NCBI RefSeq assembly: GCF_037120725.1
Contig: NZ_JBBAXC010000008.1
Span: 62,001 to 126,000, forward strand
Direction of reading: 5' to 3'
Origin: Bacillus spongiae
Lineage (GTDB): Bacteria > Bacillota > Bacilli > Bacillales > Bacillaceae_K
DNA: 64,000 bases
Part shown: in pieces, positions 27,641 through 36,331 of the stretch
Layout of the letters: each line of letters starts with the position of its first letter
Position numbering within the stretch: position 1 is the first letter of the stretch
Notes under the pieces: model-generated
Databases searched by the model: none
Told to the model about the DNA's origin: nothing
What the model saw: only the letters and a program-made list of their open reading frames with translations
Translations under genes and position numbers: made by a program

Positions 27641-28189
27641 CTAGCTTCTCCAATCTTTCCTTAATAATGAGTAAGAATAATGATCATAATATTTTCCTTT
27701 AAATAAGTGTTTGTCTCGATAAATACCTTCTTGTATAAAACCAAATTTTTCTAGTAGACTAGAAGATTTTTCATTTTCCAAAGCTACAAAGGCATTAATT
27801 CTATTAAGGTTCATATTTTTAAAACCACTTTCGATGGCCACTTCTAAAGTTTCTTTCATATATCCGTTTCCCCAATATTCGTACCATAAATCATAACCTA
27901 TTTCAGCTATGTTATTATACTTATCCCAATAATCAAACCCGCAAGTTCCAATTAATGATTGGTCTAATTTTCTTACAATTCCCCATCGATTATGACTTTT
28001 TTCTTCAGGATTTGAGTTCCATTCAATAAATTCTTCTGCTTCTTCAATGTTGGTAAAGACATCTTCGTCATACAAATATTCACAAACCTTCTCGTTACTA
28101 AAAAGTTTAAAAATAAATTCAGTATCCTTAAAGTCCAACTCTCTTAACTGTAATCTTTCCGATTCTAAATTTGGAAAAATATTTTGCAA
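27641..28189 (-). CDS. GNAT acetyltransferase of the RimJ/RimL type
   Basis: This 182-residue protein begins at a TTG eight bases after GGAGGGG. The N terminus LESERLQLRELDFKDTEFIFKLFSNEKVCEYL and the acetyl-CoA motif region EIGYDLWYEYWGNGYMKETLEVAIESGF, then NRINAFVALENEKSSSLLEKFGF, are typical of the RimJ/RimL branch. Substrate unknown. It is on the opposite strand to ctpB and minJ and occupies the position of swrA in B. subtilis, so it is likely an insertion. Confidence 0.9.
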   Translation of the reverse strand: MQNIFPNLESERLQLRELDFKDTEFIFKLFSNEKVCEYLYDEDVFTNIEEAEEFIEWNSNPEEKSHNRWGIVRKLDQSLIGTCGFDYWDKYNNIAEIGYDLWYEYWGNGYMKETLEVAIESGFKNMNLNRINAFVALENEKSSSLLEKFGFIQEGIYRDKHLFKGKYYDHYSYSLLRKDWRS

Positions 28190-28407
28190 AATATATTCCC
28201 CTCCTAATTTTATACAGGATTAAAGTTCCAAATTTCAACAAATATGTTACTTAACATATCATTTAATCTATATTTATTCTTTATAAAGGCGGAAAAAGGA
28301 AACGGGTTAACCTCCTATTAGTATAATGATAGAACTAATAAAGAAAAAGTCGATTACTCCTTGTCTTGATTAATTTGTAGAGTTCCACAACCAAGAAACA
28401 AATTTAG
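28190..28407. other. Spacer between the GNAT gene and decayed NUDIX gene
   Basis: Non-coding, AT-rich. GGAAACGGGTTAACC and TATAATGATAG (about 28295-28332) might be promoter elements, but no gene follows on the plus strand. Nothing else recognised. Confidence 0.4.
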
Positions 28408-28516
28408 TATTTTTCCTCCAATTAAGTTATGTAAGTCTTTAAGGATCTTTTAATCGTTTGCATATTAATAATTGGTTCGTCTCTTTATTGTAAATCAATA
28501 GAACATTCTATCGCAC
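28408..28516 (-). pseudogene. Decayed NUDIX hydrolase, N-terminal fragment
   Basis: From a GTG at 28516 (AAAGGAGG upstream) the frame reads MR-stop-NVLLIYNKETNQLLICKRLKDP, then a stop. Removing the effect of a one-base loss, the next frame continues as KDLHNLIGGKI. This reconstructs the start of a NUDIX protein (NVLLIYN...CKR.KDP...NL.GGKI) with an amber codon at position 3 (likely TAC to TAG) and a frameshift. The catalytic NUDIX box itself is missing. The end of another small minus-strand frame (SMGLCDEWEE, stop near 28536) lies just upstream, so this may be the relic of an operon. Confidence 0.6.
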
Positions 28517-28879
28517 TTAACTACCTCCTTTAATTCTACTCCTCCCACTCATCACAAAGTCCCATACTCTCCACAATAAGTTATTCTACTATTAGGAACT
28601 ATTATACCTATATTCCAATAGTATTATTGTTCTATATATCACCTTTTTAAAAATTACTACTAAAGAAGTGAGGAGCGCTAAAGGTGAGAGATTTGTTGCT
28701 ATAGTCCAAACTTTGCGAAAGTTTTAGCAGTTGACTGTATTTCCAGGGGAATTTTGAAGCGCCTTGTCGAAATACCTAAAGACATTTGATGAAAATTAGT
28801 ATACGTTTCTCGGAAGAGATTTGATAAAATGGAAGATAACAAGAAAACTAACAAGAATTCATCAGAAAGGAGGAGTTTT
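28517..28879 (+). other. Upstream region of minJ
   Basis: About 360 bases. It holds the C-terminal relic noted near 28536-28575 (minus) and AT-rich DNA. Just before minJ, the segment at 28820-28831 resembles a -10 box. swrA, which lies here in B. subtilis, is not found. Confidence 0.4.
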
Positions 28880-30076
28880 ATGACTGAGCAATTGGTAATG
28901 GAGCTATTGCGTGGCTCAAGTAAGCTATTTCTTCATCCGCTTTTCTATTTATCTTTTGTCGTCGTTTTTCTAGTGGGTTATTTACGTATTCAACGAGAGC
29001 GAAGAGATTTCCATGTACGTATATACGATATGTACCAAGAATTGCGGTTTTTATTACCAATCGGGATTGTTTTAGGAGTAGTCGGTTCTCTCATCACACT
29101 TGGAATAGGAGTGTCGATACCTTTTAGTGCGATAGTAGTTATGGGAGCGATCACGTTCATCTTGATGATATCCTCTAAACTTCGTCTCGTATCAGCAGCC
29201 TATACGATAGGGACAAGCTATTTGATTCTTGTCATAATGGATTATTTTCAGTGGGAGTTTTCTGTCTTTAATGTAACAGTTACAGGCCATAATGTGGAAG
29301 AACTGGTAGGAATGACGGTTTTATTAGCGTTGTTACTAATAATAGAAGGATTAATTATACAGTTGAATGGTGCTAAGCAAACGTCTCCCCAGTTTACGAA
29401 AAGTACGAGAGGGTTGACAGTGGGTACTCATATCTCTAAGCGCTTATGGCTATTACCGATGTTCCTTCTTATTCCTGGTGAAGGATTTTCTCTCCCATTT
29501 GATTGGTGGCCAATTGCCACAGTTGGGGAACAATCGTTTTTACTTATTCTTTTACCATTTCCAATCGGTTTTTATCAACGAATTCAATCAACATTACCGA
29601 AGCGGGCAATTAAGGAAACGGGTAAACAAGTATTTTGGTTAGGAGGATTTGTTGGAATCGCTGCTGCAAGTGGATATGTGTCTCCAACGCTTTCCGCTCT
29701 TGCTGTTGCTGTTGCCATCGTAGGTCGTGAATGGGTTGCGCTGAAGCAACGAAGTCAAGAGGATAACCGCCCATATTTTTTCTCTCCTCAAGATAAAGGA
29801 ATGATGGTACTTGGTGTCATTCCAAATTCACCAGCAGATAAGCTCGGGCTTACGATTGGAGAAGTTATTGAAAAAGTAAATGGATTTTATGTGAAGGATG
29901 AACAGAGTTTTTATGATGCACTTCAAAAAAATCGAGCCTATTGTAAAATAGAAGTGCTCGATATAAATCAACAAATTCGTTTTGTTAAGGGAGCACTTTA
30001 TGAAGGCGATCACCACGAGTTAGGTATACTATTTCCAAAAGAAGATAAACAATGGGAGCAAGCAGAGAGAGCTTAA
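28880..30076 (+). CDS. minJ: Division-site topological determinant MinJ
   Basis: I start at ATG 28880, four bases after AAAGGAGGAG; the frame opens upstream at 28829 without a site. The 398-residue protein has about seven or eight transmembrane helices (residues 15-290) and a C-terminal PDZ-like domain (about 310-395, VLGVIPNSPADKLGLTIGEVIEKVNG). This architecture, and the location after ctpB, identify MinJ, the linker between DivIVA and MinD at poles and septa. Confidence 0.93.
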   Translation: MTEQLVMELLRGSSKLFLHPLFYLSFVVVFLVGYLRIQRERRDFHVRIYDMYQELRFLLPIGIVLGVVGSLITLGIGVSIPFSAIVVMGAITFILMISSKLRLVSAAYTIGTSYLILVIMDYFQWEFSVFNVTVTGHNVEELVGMTVLLALLLIIEGLIIQLNGAKQTSPQFTKSTRGLTVGTHISKRLWLLPMFLLIPGEGFSLPFDWWPIATVGEQSFLLILLPFPIGFYQRIQSTLPKRAIKETGKQVFWLGGFVGIAAASGYVSPTLSALAVAVAIVGREWVALKQRSQEDNRPYFFSPQDKGMMVLGVIPNSPADKLGLTIGEVIEKVNGFYVKDEQSFYDALQKNRAYCKIEVLDINQQIRFVKGALYEGDHHELGILFPKEDKQWEQAERA

Positions 30077-30117
30077 TAGGAGTTCTTCAAGGTTGTTTAA
30101 AAGGATAAACAAACAAG

Positions 30118-30142
30118 CAGGTGTGCAATCACCTGTTTTTTT
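30118..30142 (+). terminator. Terminator of minJ
   Basis: CAGGTG and CACCTG form a six-bp stem with a six-base loop, followed by seven T residues. Confidence 0.9.
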
Positions 30143-30284
30143 GGTCTATTAAAAGAGGGTGTTGTGTACATTTATGAATAAAAGAACGGTTAAGGTATAC
30201 TAGAAAAGGGGTATATTGTGTAAATTATGGAATTTTGAGATAATTGTTATTAAGTGAAATACCGCGACCATTCAGAAATAAGGG

Positions 30285-30647
30285 GTGATTAAAATTAGAA
30301 ATATATCAAAAATATTAGGGGTAGTAGGAGGGTTCTCAAGCATAATTTTATGGATTGTATTTAACTTTTATAATCCTTATTCAAATTTAAACCAAACTGA
30401 ACCGATGATCATTACATTTTTAATGTTGTTTCTCCCTGCTTGTTTAGCCATTATAGCTGCTATAAAACTTAAAAGAAGCTTAATGGTAATCGCATTTTTG
30501 TGGTCATTACCAATTAGTTTATATACAAGTGGTACCCCCGGAATTTTTGCTTTATTTGGAGTCACCAGTATAACTTATTTCATTAGTTTTCTTTTTATGG
30601 TAGTAGCCGAGAAAAGAGGTTCATTAGACATTCATTTGAAGAGTTGA
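30285..30647 (+). CDS. Small membrane protein, four predicted helices
   Basis: A 120-residue hydrophobic protein with helices near 7-29, 40-62, 66-82 and 88-108. No family recognised. The start is uncertain: GTG 30285 lies inside the purine run AAGGGGTGA, so initiation may occur at a near-cognate codon a few bases later. It borders the accessory region and is followed by a decayed gene. Confidence 0.6.
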   Translation: MIKIRNISKILGVVGGFSSIILWIVFNFYNPYSNLNQTEPMIITFLMLFLPACLAIIAAIKLKRSLMVIAFLWSLPISLYTSGTPGIFALFGVTSITYFISFLFMVVAEKRGSLDIHLKS

Positions 30648-30659
30648 AGGCCAATAGGA

Positions 30660-31016
30660 ACTAGCTCTGTTTCAACAGTTAAATAAAGAATTAGAAATAA
30701 TCGTTGCTGAAGTAAATCAACAAGTTACCGGATACGTTACTATACTGGTCAATTGTATTATAGAATCGTTTGCCTCAAAGAATATCCCTCAAATAAATGA
30801 TTTTATATATACTCATTAAGTTTCAAAACAATGGTATAGGAAATAATATGATATATATTGCAGAAATGTTAGAAAAAGAAAAGGATGCCTCTGATTCCTT
30901 ATTTGTAGGAGTACACTTCGGATATGCCCAAAGAATGTATGTTTTTATGATTTGGATGTTTGGTTTAATGGTGGACATAAGAACACTATACAAAGTGTAA
31001 AAATAATGATGAGTTA
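30660..31016 (+). pseudogene. Decayed GNAT acetyltransferase
   Basis: One frame reads ELALFQQLNKELEIIVAEVNQQVTGYVTI and stops near 30820. Another, about 30805-30965, reads FQNNGIGNNMIYIAEMLEKE and later VGVHFGYAQRMYV. Together they match the GNAT order: beta-strands VAEVN..VTGYV, acetyl-CoA loop xxGIGxxL, then the GYAQRMY strand-helix end. At least two frameshifts or stops interrupt the gene and the acetyl-CoA loop is altered (GIGNN). I see no intact start. Confidence 0.55.
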
Positions 31017-31232
31017 ATATTGTATTTTCGGAAGCTTTTATTGAAGAGTTTAGTGCAGTTATCTTGAATTCAAGCTTCGTCAATCGGGTGCGCTTCAGGG
31101 AAAAGAAGCGTGCCCATTCTTTATGAAGTGGACCGGATATTTATCCTATTTAAAAAGATAAAGAGTTATTGCAGGAAAATGATGATTTTTAATAGAATAT
31201 ATGTTCTTGTGATTGTTTAGGAGGTTTAAGGA

Positions 31233-31979
31233 ATGGATAAAACGTATCTTGAAATTAATAAGCAAAGTTGGGATGAAGCAGCGCATCGTTTTTTTGGTAG
31301 AAATCCTTTACCAGATTATGGGCCACTGGCACCTAGTGAGGATGAATTAAATTTATTTGGAGACGTTACAAATTTAAACGTATTAGAAATTGGCTGTGGC
31401 AGTGGACATTCTTTACGATACATGGATCAAAGAAATGCAGGTGAATTATGGGGGCTGGACTTATCAAAAAAACAGATTGAGGCAGCTAAAACAGTATTAA
31501 AGAATTGTCATTCACCAGTACATTTATTTGAGTCGCCAATGGAAGATAATCCAGGCTTGCCCACTAACCATTTTGACATTATTTTTTCTATTTATGCACT
31601 AGGATGGACGACTAATCTAGATAAAACATTTGCCAATGTAAATCAATACTTAAAAAAGGGTGGCATATTTATTTTTAGTTGGGAACACCCCATTTATAAC
31701 CGTGTAAGTAATGAAAACAGTACTCTATTATTTAATAAATCTTATCATGAAGAAGGTTCTTACTATCATGAGGCGTGGAGCGAGCCCGCAGTGATGCAAC
31801 AATATAAAATAAGTACATATATTAATACATTAATCAATAATGGATTTAAAATTGAAAGAATGATTGAGGATGTTCGTTTAACTAAGGAAGATATTCAAAG
31901 GGACTCAAATAGATGGTATTCTTATGAAAAAGCGAAAGCACTTCCTACATCTGTTATTATCAAAAGTCAAAAGTTATAG
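31233..31979 (+). CDS. Class I SAM-dependent methyltransferase
   Basis: This 248-residue protein has motif I VLEIGCGSGHSLRYM (about 50-64), the acidic end of strand 2 LWGLDLSKKQIEAA, and motif-IV-like FDIIFSIYALGWTTNLDKTFANVNQYLKKGG. It resembles small-molecule methyltransferases of the UbiE/COQ5 type. Substrate unknown. It has a strong TAGGAGGT site and stands alone. Confidence 0.9.
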   Translation: MDKTYLEINKQSWDEAAHRFFGRNPLPDYGPLAPSEDELNLFGDVTNLNVLEIGCGSGHSLRYMDQRNAGELWGLDLSKKQIEAAKTVLKNCHSPVHLFESPMEDNPGLPTNHFDIIFSIYALGWTTNLDKTFANVNQYLKKGGIFIFSWEHPIYNRVSNENSTLLFNKSYHEEGSYYHEAWSEPAVMQQYKISTYINTLINNGFKIERMIEDVRLTKEDIQRDSNRWYSYEKAKALPTSVIIKSQKL

Positions 31980-32429
31980 TTTCCTCAAGTAGAGAGTATT
32001 AGAGCCATACGTTATCGTAGTAAGGAAGGATGTTCCTACTATTATGGCAAATTATTGGTACAGAATTCATTTAATTGAAGCATGAAACTATTATACAATG
32101 ATATTCGTACATAAATGTTCCGTTGTGTAGGGACGTGAGATTAGTGGAACTATTAAGTGTTTTTTTATTTTAGCTGTAGGTATTATCGCTTACCCTCCGC
32201 CTAAATGGCCCTTGATAATAACATTTATTATCATTTTTATCGGTACTGGGTTTATTTTGTCGCGATTGTAAGGGTATTCGTATTAAGTTCGTTTTATAGG
32301 GATTGGCGGGATAATCTACTATCGTGTTTTCTCTTATGCTAACTAATCATTGGCTCTCAATAAGGTTTTTGAAAGGATAGGTATTGAGTAAGTGAGCAAC
32401 ATTTTAGAGTATGGTGGAGGTTATGAACG
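31980..32429 (+). other. Non-coding stretch with a possible relic of a small membrane protein
   Basis: A frame ending at 32271 encodes a hydrophobic stretch (CFFILAVGIIAYPPPKWPL, then a second short helix) but has no ATG, GTG or TTG start after the upstream stop. It looks like a relic of a small two-helix protein. The rest shows no feature. Confidence 0.35.
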
Positions 32430-32762
32430 ATGACAACTGAAGATTTTTATTGTGATGAAGTTTTAAGTGGTAAAACACAAGTAAAGAAGGTATTAGAGAC
32501 AGAAAATGTGTTGGCCTATTATCATACAAGGCCTTTTTACCCCACACATATTGTTGCCATACCTAAGAAGCACATAGCATCTCTCATTACATTAGAGGAG
32601 AGCGATAATGATTTATTACTTGAATTACTCGGGGTAATTAAACAAGTGGCGTCAATGGTTACAGAGGAAAAAGGTGCGTGTAGAGTAATAACAAACCTAG
32701 GAAATTATCAAGACTCGAAACATCTCCATTGGCATATTGTCTCTGGTAAACCGTTGAGGTAG
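32430..32762 (+). CDS. HIT-family nucleotide-binding protein
   Basis: The 110-residue product has the histidine triad HLHWHIV near its C terminus (residues about 98-104) and the typical FYPTHIVAIPKKHIASL strand-helix region. HIT enzymes hydrolyse nucleotide phosphoramidates or related substrates via the central His. GGTGGAGG lies nine bases ahead of the ATG. It is not hit of the usual Bacillus locus but a divergent accessory member. Confidence 0.9.
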   Translation: MTTEDFYCDEVLSGKTQVKKVLETENVLAYYHTRPFYPTHIVAIPKKHIASLITLEESDNDLLLELLGVIKQVASMVTEEKGACRVITNLGNYQDSKHLHWHIVSGKPLR

Positions 32763-32927
32763 TGATGGGATTAAAGAAAAGATTATACTGCAAGTTTTCA
32801 GAAATGTGCGCGTATTTATAAGATGGACGTAAAATTCTGAAACTGTAAATTATGAAAGAAATAATGTTCTTCTTTTTAAAATGAGGGTTATTCAAGAACT
32901 ATACTATTTTTTAAACGAGGTGTTACT

Positions 32928-32951
32928 ATGAGAAAATTAATTTCTAACTAA
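32928..32951 (+). CDS. Candidate seven-residue leader peptide
   Basis: ATG 32928 follows GAGGTG by five bases and encodes MRKLISN, then TAA. The stop codon lies in the left arm of a 12-bp hairpin. Short leader plus hairpin upstream of a gene is the layout of ribosome-stalling attenuators. It may instead be the start of a lost gene. Support is the ribosome site and the coincidence with the hairpin. Confidence 0.4.
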   Translation: MRKLISN

Positions 32952-32999
32952 TAGCAAAGGTTGCTATTAGTTGCTTAATGTTCTTAATGTTAAAAGAAC
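32946..32999 (+). promoter_or_regulatory. Two tandem hairpins, possible attenuator
   Basis: The first stem is 12 perfect base pairs (32946-32957 with 32961-32972, loop AGG) and begins within the leader-peptide codons. The second pairs GTTCTT (32980-32985) with AAGAAC (32994-32999). The CD3324-family gene starts 53 bases later. Neither stem has a long T tail, so translation-level control or RNA stability is more likely than termination. Confidence 0.45.
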
Positions 33000-33052
33000 T
33001 TTTGTAGCGGTCTTTGCTTATTTCTTATTTAAAAATAAGGAGGAGTAAAGAG

Positions 33053-33319
33053 ATGGTATACAAAAAAGCTAAAAATGTTCTTCCCGATGAACTTATTGAA
33101 ATGATACAGAATTATATAGATGGTGAATGTATTTACATTCCAGTTAAAGAAGGGAAAAGAAGTTCTTGGGGTTCAAAAAATGGTACTAGAAAAAAGATTA
33201 AAGAAAGAAATGCAGAAATAATTCGCCAATATACTCTAGGAGAGTCTATATCTACCTTAGCAAAAAGTTATTATCTCTCAAAGAAGAGTATTGAAAAAAT
33301 TGTGTATGAACATAAGTAG
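33053..33319 (+). CDS. CD3324-family helix-turn-helix protein
   Basis: I start at ATG 33053 with AAGGAGGAG upstream; the frame opens earlier at 33014 without a site. The 88-residue protein has the pattern NVLPDELIEMIQNYIDGECIYIPVK with a C-terminal helix-turn-helix (ISTLAKSYYLSKKSIEKIVYE), as in the CD3324 family of uncharacterised small proteins, related in fold to Mor-type activators. Function unknown. It is likely DNA-binding. Confidence 0.85.
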   Translation: MVYKKAKNVLPDELIEMIQNYIDGECIYIPVKEGKRSSWGSKNGTRKKIKERNAEIIRQYTLGESISTLAKSYYLSKKSIEKIVYEHK

Positions 33320-33326
33320 GAAATTT

Positions 33327-33363
33327 AGCTACCTAGCTCTGTTTAGAGTCAGGTAGCTTTTCC
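33327..33363 (+). terminator. Terminator-like hairpin after the CD3324 gene
   Basis: AGCTACCT (33327-33334) pairs with AGGTAGCT (33351-33358), followed by TTTTCC. Confidence 0.7.
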
Positions 33364-33376
33364 TATAAATTTTTTT

Positions 33377-33409
33377 AAATCATTTATTAGGTAGCCTAAT
33401 AAATGATTT
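33377..33409. repeat. Perfect 33-base palindrome
   Basis: Arms 33377-33391 and 33395-33409 are exactly complementary (15 bp) with a three-base loop. It has no T tail on either strand. It stands between a terminator and the next gene and might be an operator, an RNA stabiliser, or a relic of a mobile repeat. Confidence 0.6.
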
Positions 33410-33467
33410 ACTCTTAAAATGAATATTAAGAGGCCAAAGAGAAATGAAGAAGTCGGTAGGTGAATTA

Positions 33468-34067
33468 ATGGAAGGAATAAATTTAAATTATAAGAGTTCA
33501 GAGAAATTATTTAAAATAGATTGCGGAGATATCTATCTTCAAGAGTTTTCTATTCATGATGTAAATAGTATTTACAAAATCTCGAATCAGTCCGAAATAG
33601 TGAAATTCTTGCCAGACTGGAAATCAACAAAAGAACAAAGGTTAGATTGGGTAAGTAACTATGAAATACCAGCAAATAAAGCTTTTCTTGGTGCAGTTGA
33701 AAAGCAATTAAATCTAGATAAACATATTTTAAAACTAGGAATATTTATTAAAGAAAATCATAAATTTATTGGTTGGTGCTGTACAGGCATTAAAGAGGAG
33801 CTTCCTTTACCAAATAGAGAAATTATGTATGCTGTTTCGAGTGAGTATCAAAAAAAAGGATACGCTACTAAAGCGTCTAAAGGTTTAATTAACTATTTGT
33901 TTACAAATACAAATGTAGATGTCATAAATGCAGTAGCTTTACTTCACAATGTATCATCAAATAAAGTTATTCAAAAATGTGGATTCACTTATTTGTGCCA
34001 AACGAAAATAGAAGATGATCTTTACTGTCACTATGTATTGAATAAGTCAGAGTGGCTCGATTCATAA
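33468..34067 (+). CDS. GNAT acetyltransferase of the RimJ/RimL type
   Basis: Start ATG 33468 has GTAGGTGA four bases upstream; the frame opens at 33444. The 199-residue protein has the GNAT core: LGIFIKENHKFIGWCCTG, then REIMYAVSSEYQKKGYATKASKGLINYLF (acetyl-CoA loop QKKGYA), and the VINAVALLHNVSSNKVIQKCGF end. Substrate unknown. It is the second intact RimJ/RimL-like gene in the accessory block. Confidence 0.88.
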   Translation: MEGINLNYKSSEKLFKIDCGDIYLQEFSIHDVNSIYKISNQSEIVKFLPDWKSTKEQRLDWVSNYEIPANKAFLGAVEKQLNLDKHILKLGIFIKENHKFIGWCCTGIKEELPLPNREIMYAVSSEYQKKGYATKASKGLINYLFTNTNVDVINAVALLHNVSSNKVIQKCGFTYLCQTKIEDDLYCHYVLNKSEWLDS

Positions 34068-34442
34068 TAGATTGAATGGTATAGGTTTACATATGAAATA
34101 GATTAATATCGTTAATGTAGATAACCAAGGAAAGTGTCTGAGTAAAATATTATAGAATTCTCTATTTTGAGGAAGAGGAACAAATAGATGAGGGGAATAT
34201 AAGTTACAGCCAAAGAAGCTCTCAATGGAAGATCATGCTGATGTTAACCGAAGCCATAAACGAATTGCTGAGTATTTGGAATAGACACTTCAAAGCCCTC
34301 ACTATATGCTCTACGTCAGGAGAGAATATTTGAATAAGAAAAAGCTAACACCTTATTTAAGTTTATTAGCTTTTTCCTTTATTACTCTAATCTTTGTAAT
34401 AAAATTTTCTCTCATTAAAATAGAAACGAAGCTTTACCATTC
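34068..34442 (+). other. Non-coding stretch with coding relics
   Basis: A frame ending at 34284 reads QPKKLSMEDHADVNRSHKRI then AEYLE, which looks like the C terminus of a lost gene, but the frame is broken upstream. No other feature seen. Confidence 0.4.
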
Positions 34443-36242
34443 CTATATCATTTCTTCTGTTAATACAAGATATTCTTCAATAGCTTCTTCTAACGGCTTG
34501 AGCGAAGTTTCCCAGAAGTCTTTTTTGTTAAGATCTTTATTTAAATAAGCCGAAGCTAATTGTTCTACAGTCATTCTTCCTGTATTACGTAATAGATGAT
34601 CAAACTGTTTTTGAAATAGCGATCCTTTTTCTTTAGCCATCATATAAATCCCGTTGCTAAATAGGTAGCCAATCGTATAGGGAATATTATAAAAGGCTTT
34701 TTCCGTACTATAAAAATGTTGGATATAAATCCATTTATACAAATCAATTTCCTTAATCTGTCCACCGTACACATCATTTTCTAATTGCAACATCAAAGCT
34801 TTGATTTCTTCTGTCGTAACGAATCCTATTTTCCGTTTCTCATATAACTTAACTTCAAATTCAAACATCGCAGGAACGGTTGCCACGTATGTTAGTCCGT
34901 TTAAGATTTTCATTTCCAGCAAAGTTAATTTTTCTTTCCTAGTTTTTGTCTGATCAATCGCAGCGTCAAGGACAAAGTTTTCCATAAAGGTAGAGGCAGT
35001 TTCTGCCACACTTGTCCCTTTTTCCTGAGCAAAAGGCGGCTCTTCGTGTAATATAACATTATGATAGGCATGACCAAGTTCATGCGCTAATATGACAACA
35101 TCTTGATATGTTCCCCTAAACGTATAGAATACTCTACTCTCTTTCGAAAGTGGCATTGAAGCGCAAAAGCCTTGTACTGCCTTATTCGGACGGTCTTCCG
35201 CTTCAATCCAACCTGCTTCGAACGCATTTTTGGCAAATTCCCCTAACTTTGGGCTAAATTGATGGAATTGTGCAATAATGAGTCTTTTTGCTTCCTCATA
35301 TGTTATTTGTTTATCTGACGTAAAGCTAGGTATATTCATATCATACCAAGCGATATCTTCAAGTTTATCAATCATTGATTTCCGTTTGATAAACTTTCCA
35401 ACCATATTATGATGTTGCTTTATTGTTGAAACCATCATATGTAACGATTCTTCACTTATTCGATTTTGATTCAATGTCTCTTTTAACATAGGCCACCCTC
35501 GCTGTTCATACATCTTTAATCGGTAGCCTGCTATAGCATTTAATATAGAGGAGAATGAATCCGCACTTTTTCCAAATACTTTTTGAACGGATTCAGCAGC
35601 TTGTTGGCGTACCCTCCGTTCGTTAGAGAACATTGACTGATGTAACGCCTGACCATACGGTACAAGCTCTTCTTCTCCATTAACTTGAAGAGGGATTTTT
35701 ACTTGGTTAATTAGCTGTTCATAATGATCCTCCCAAGCTGTAAAACCATTAATGGATAAAGCACTTATTATGTTTTCTATCTCAAGAGATAAGCGACTTT
35801 TTGCTGCATTGTTTTTTTCTTCTAAATAAAAGCGAATTGGTTCTATGCTTTCTTGCTGGATAAAATTTTGCCAGGATTGCTCTGAAAGGTTCAATAATGA
35901 TTGATCTAACTCTCCTTGAACTGACATCAAATCTACTTTTATCTCTGAGCAAAAGGACATCAAATTAGACATATTTACATTTGTTACGTCTTCAGATTGC
36001 AGACAGATTAAAAAGTCATCTAGCTCTTCCCACGTACTCATCACTTGTTGAACCTCTTGAAGGATTTCACTTAACCTATCTATGTTTCCTCTTCCATTAG
36101 AAGCATTATACGCCTGTACTTTCTTTAGTAATTCATTAATCTCATCGTTTAGTAGAATCATTTTTTCTTTTACTTGGTCATGGTGAATTCCACCGAAATA
36201 TAACCGATCTAAGTCCCAATTTTGACTAATGATTTCTTCCAT
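34443..36242 (-). CDS. M3-family oligoendopeptidase F
   Basis: A 599-residue cytoplasmic metalloprotease with zinc motif HELGH in VILAHELGHAYHNVIL (about residue 386) and the downstream glutamate in SVAETASTFMENFVLD. This is the PepF/M3B pattern. It cleaves oligopeptides of roughly 7-17 residues. GGGGGG lies eight bases ahead of the ATG. An ArsR-type regulator gene lies just upstream on the same strand (gap 89), suggesting a two-gene unit. Confidence 0.93.
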   Translation of the reverse strand: MEEIISQNWDLDRLYFGGIHHDQVKEKMILLNDEINELLKKVQAYNASNGRGNIDRLSEILQEVQQVMSTWEELDDFLICLQSEDVTNVNMSNLMSFCSEIKVDLMSVQGELDQSLLNLSEQSWQNFIQQESIEPIRFYLEEKNNAAKSRLSLEIENIISALSINGFTAWEDHYEQLINQVKIPLQVNGEEELVPYGQALHQSMFSNERRVRQQAAESVQKVFGKSADSFSSILNAIAGYRLKMYEQRGWPMLKETLNQNRISEESLHMMVSTIKQHHNMVGKFIKRKSMIDKLEDIAWYDMNIPSFTSDKQITYEEAKRLIIAQFHQFSPKLGEFAKNAFEAGWIEAEDRPNKAVQGFCASMPLSKESRVFYTFRGTYQDVVILAHELGHAYHNVILHEEPPFAQEKGTSVAETASTFMENFVLDAAIDQTKTRKEKLTLLEMKILNGLTYVATVPAMFEFEVKLYEKRKIGFVTTEEIKALMLQLENDVYGGQIKEIDLYKWIYIQHFYSTEKAFYNIPYTIGYLFSNGIYMMAKEKGSLFQKQFDHLLRNTGRMTVEQLASAYLNKDLNKKDFWETSLKPLEEAIEEYLVLTEEMI

Positions 36243-36331
36243 AGTTCATTCCCCCCATTTGATAAGAATGTTTTTACATTGGCGCCATTAACTATGTAGT
36301 CTCATAAAACGCGAGTTTCTGAATAATGTCA

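Noticed and set aside
34306-34548. 80-codon plus-strand frame overlapping the pepF end
   Set aside because: Antisense to pepF over half its length and no ribosome site.
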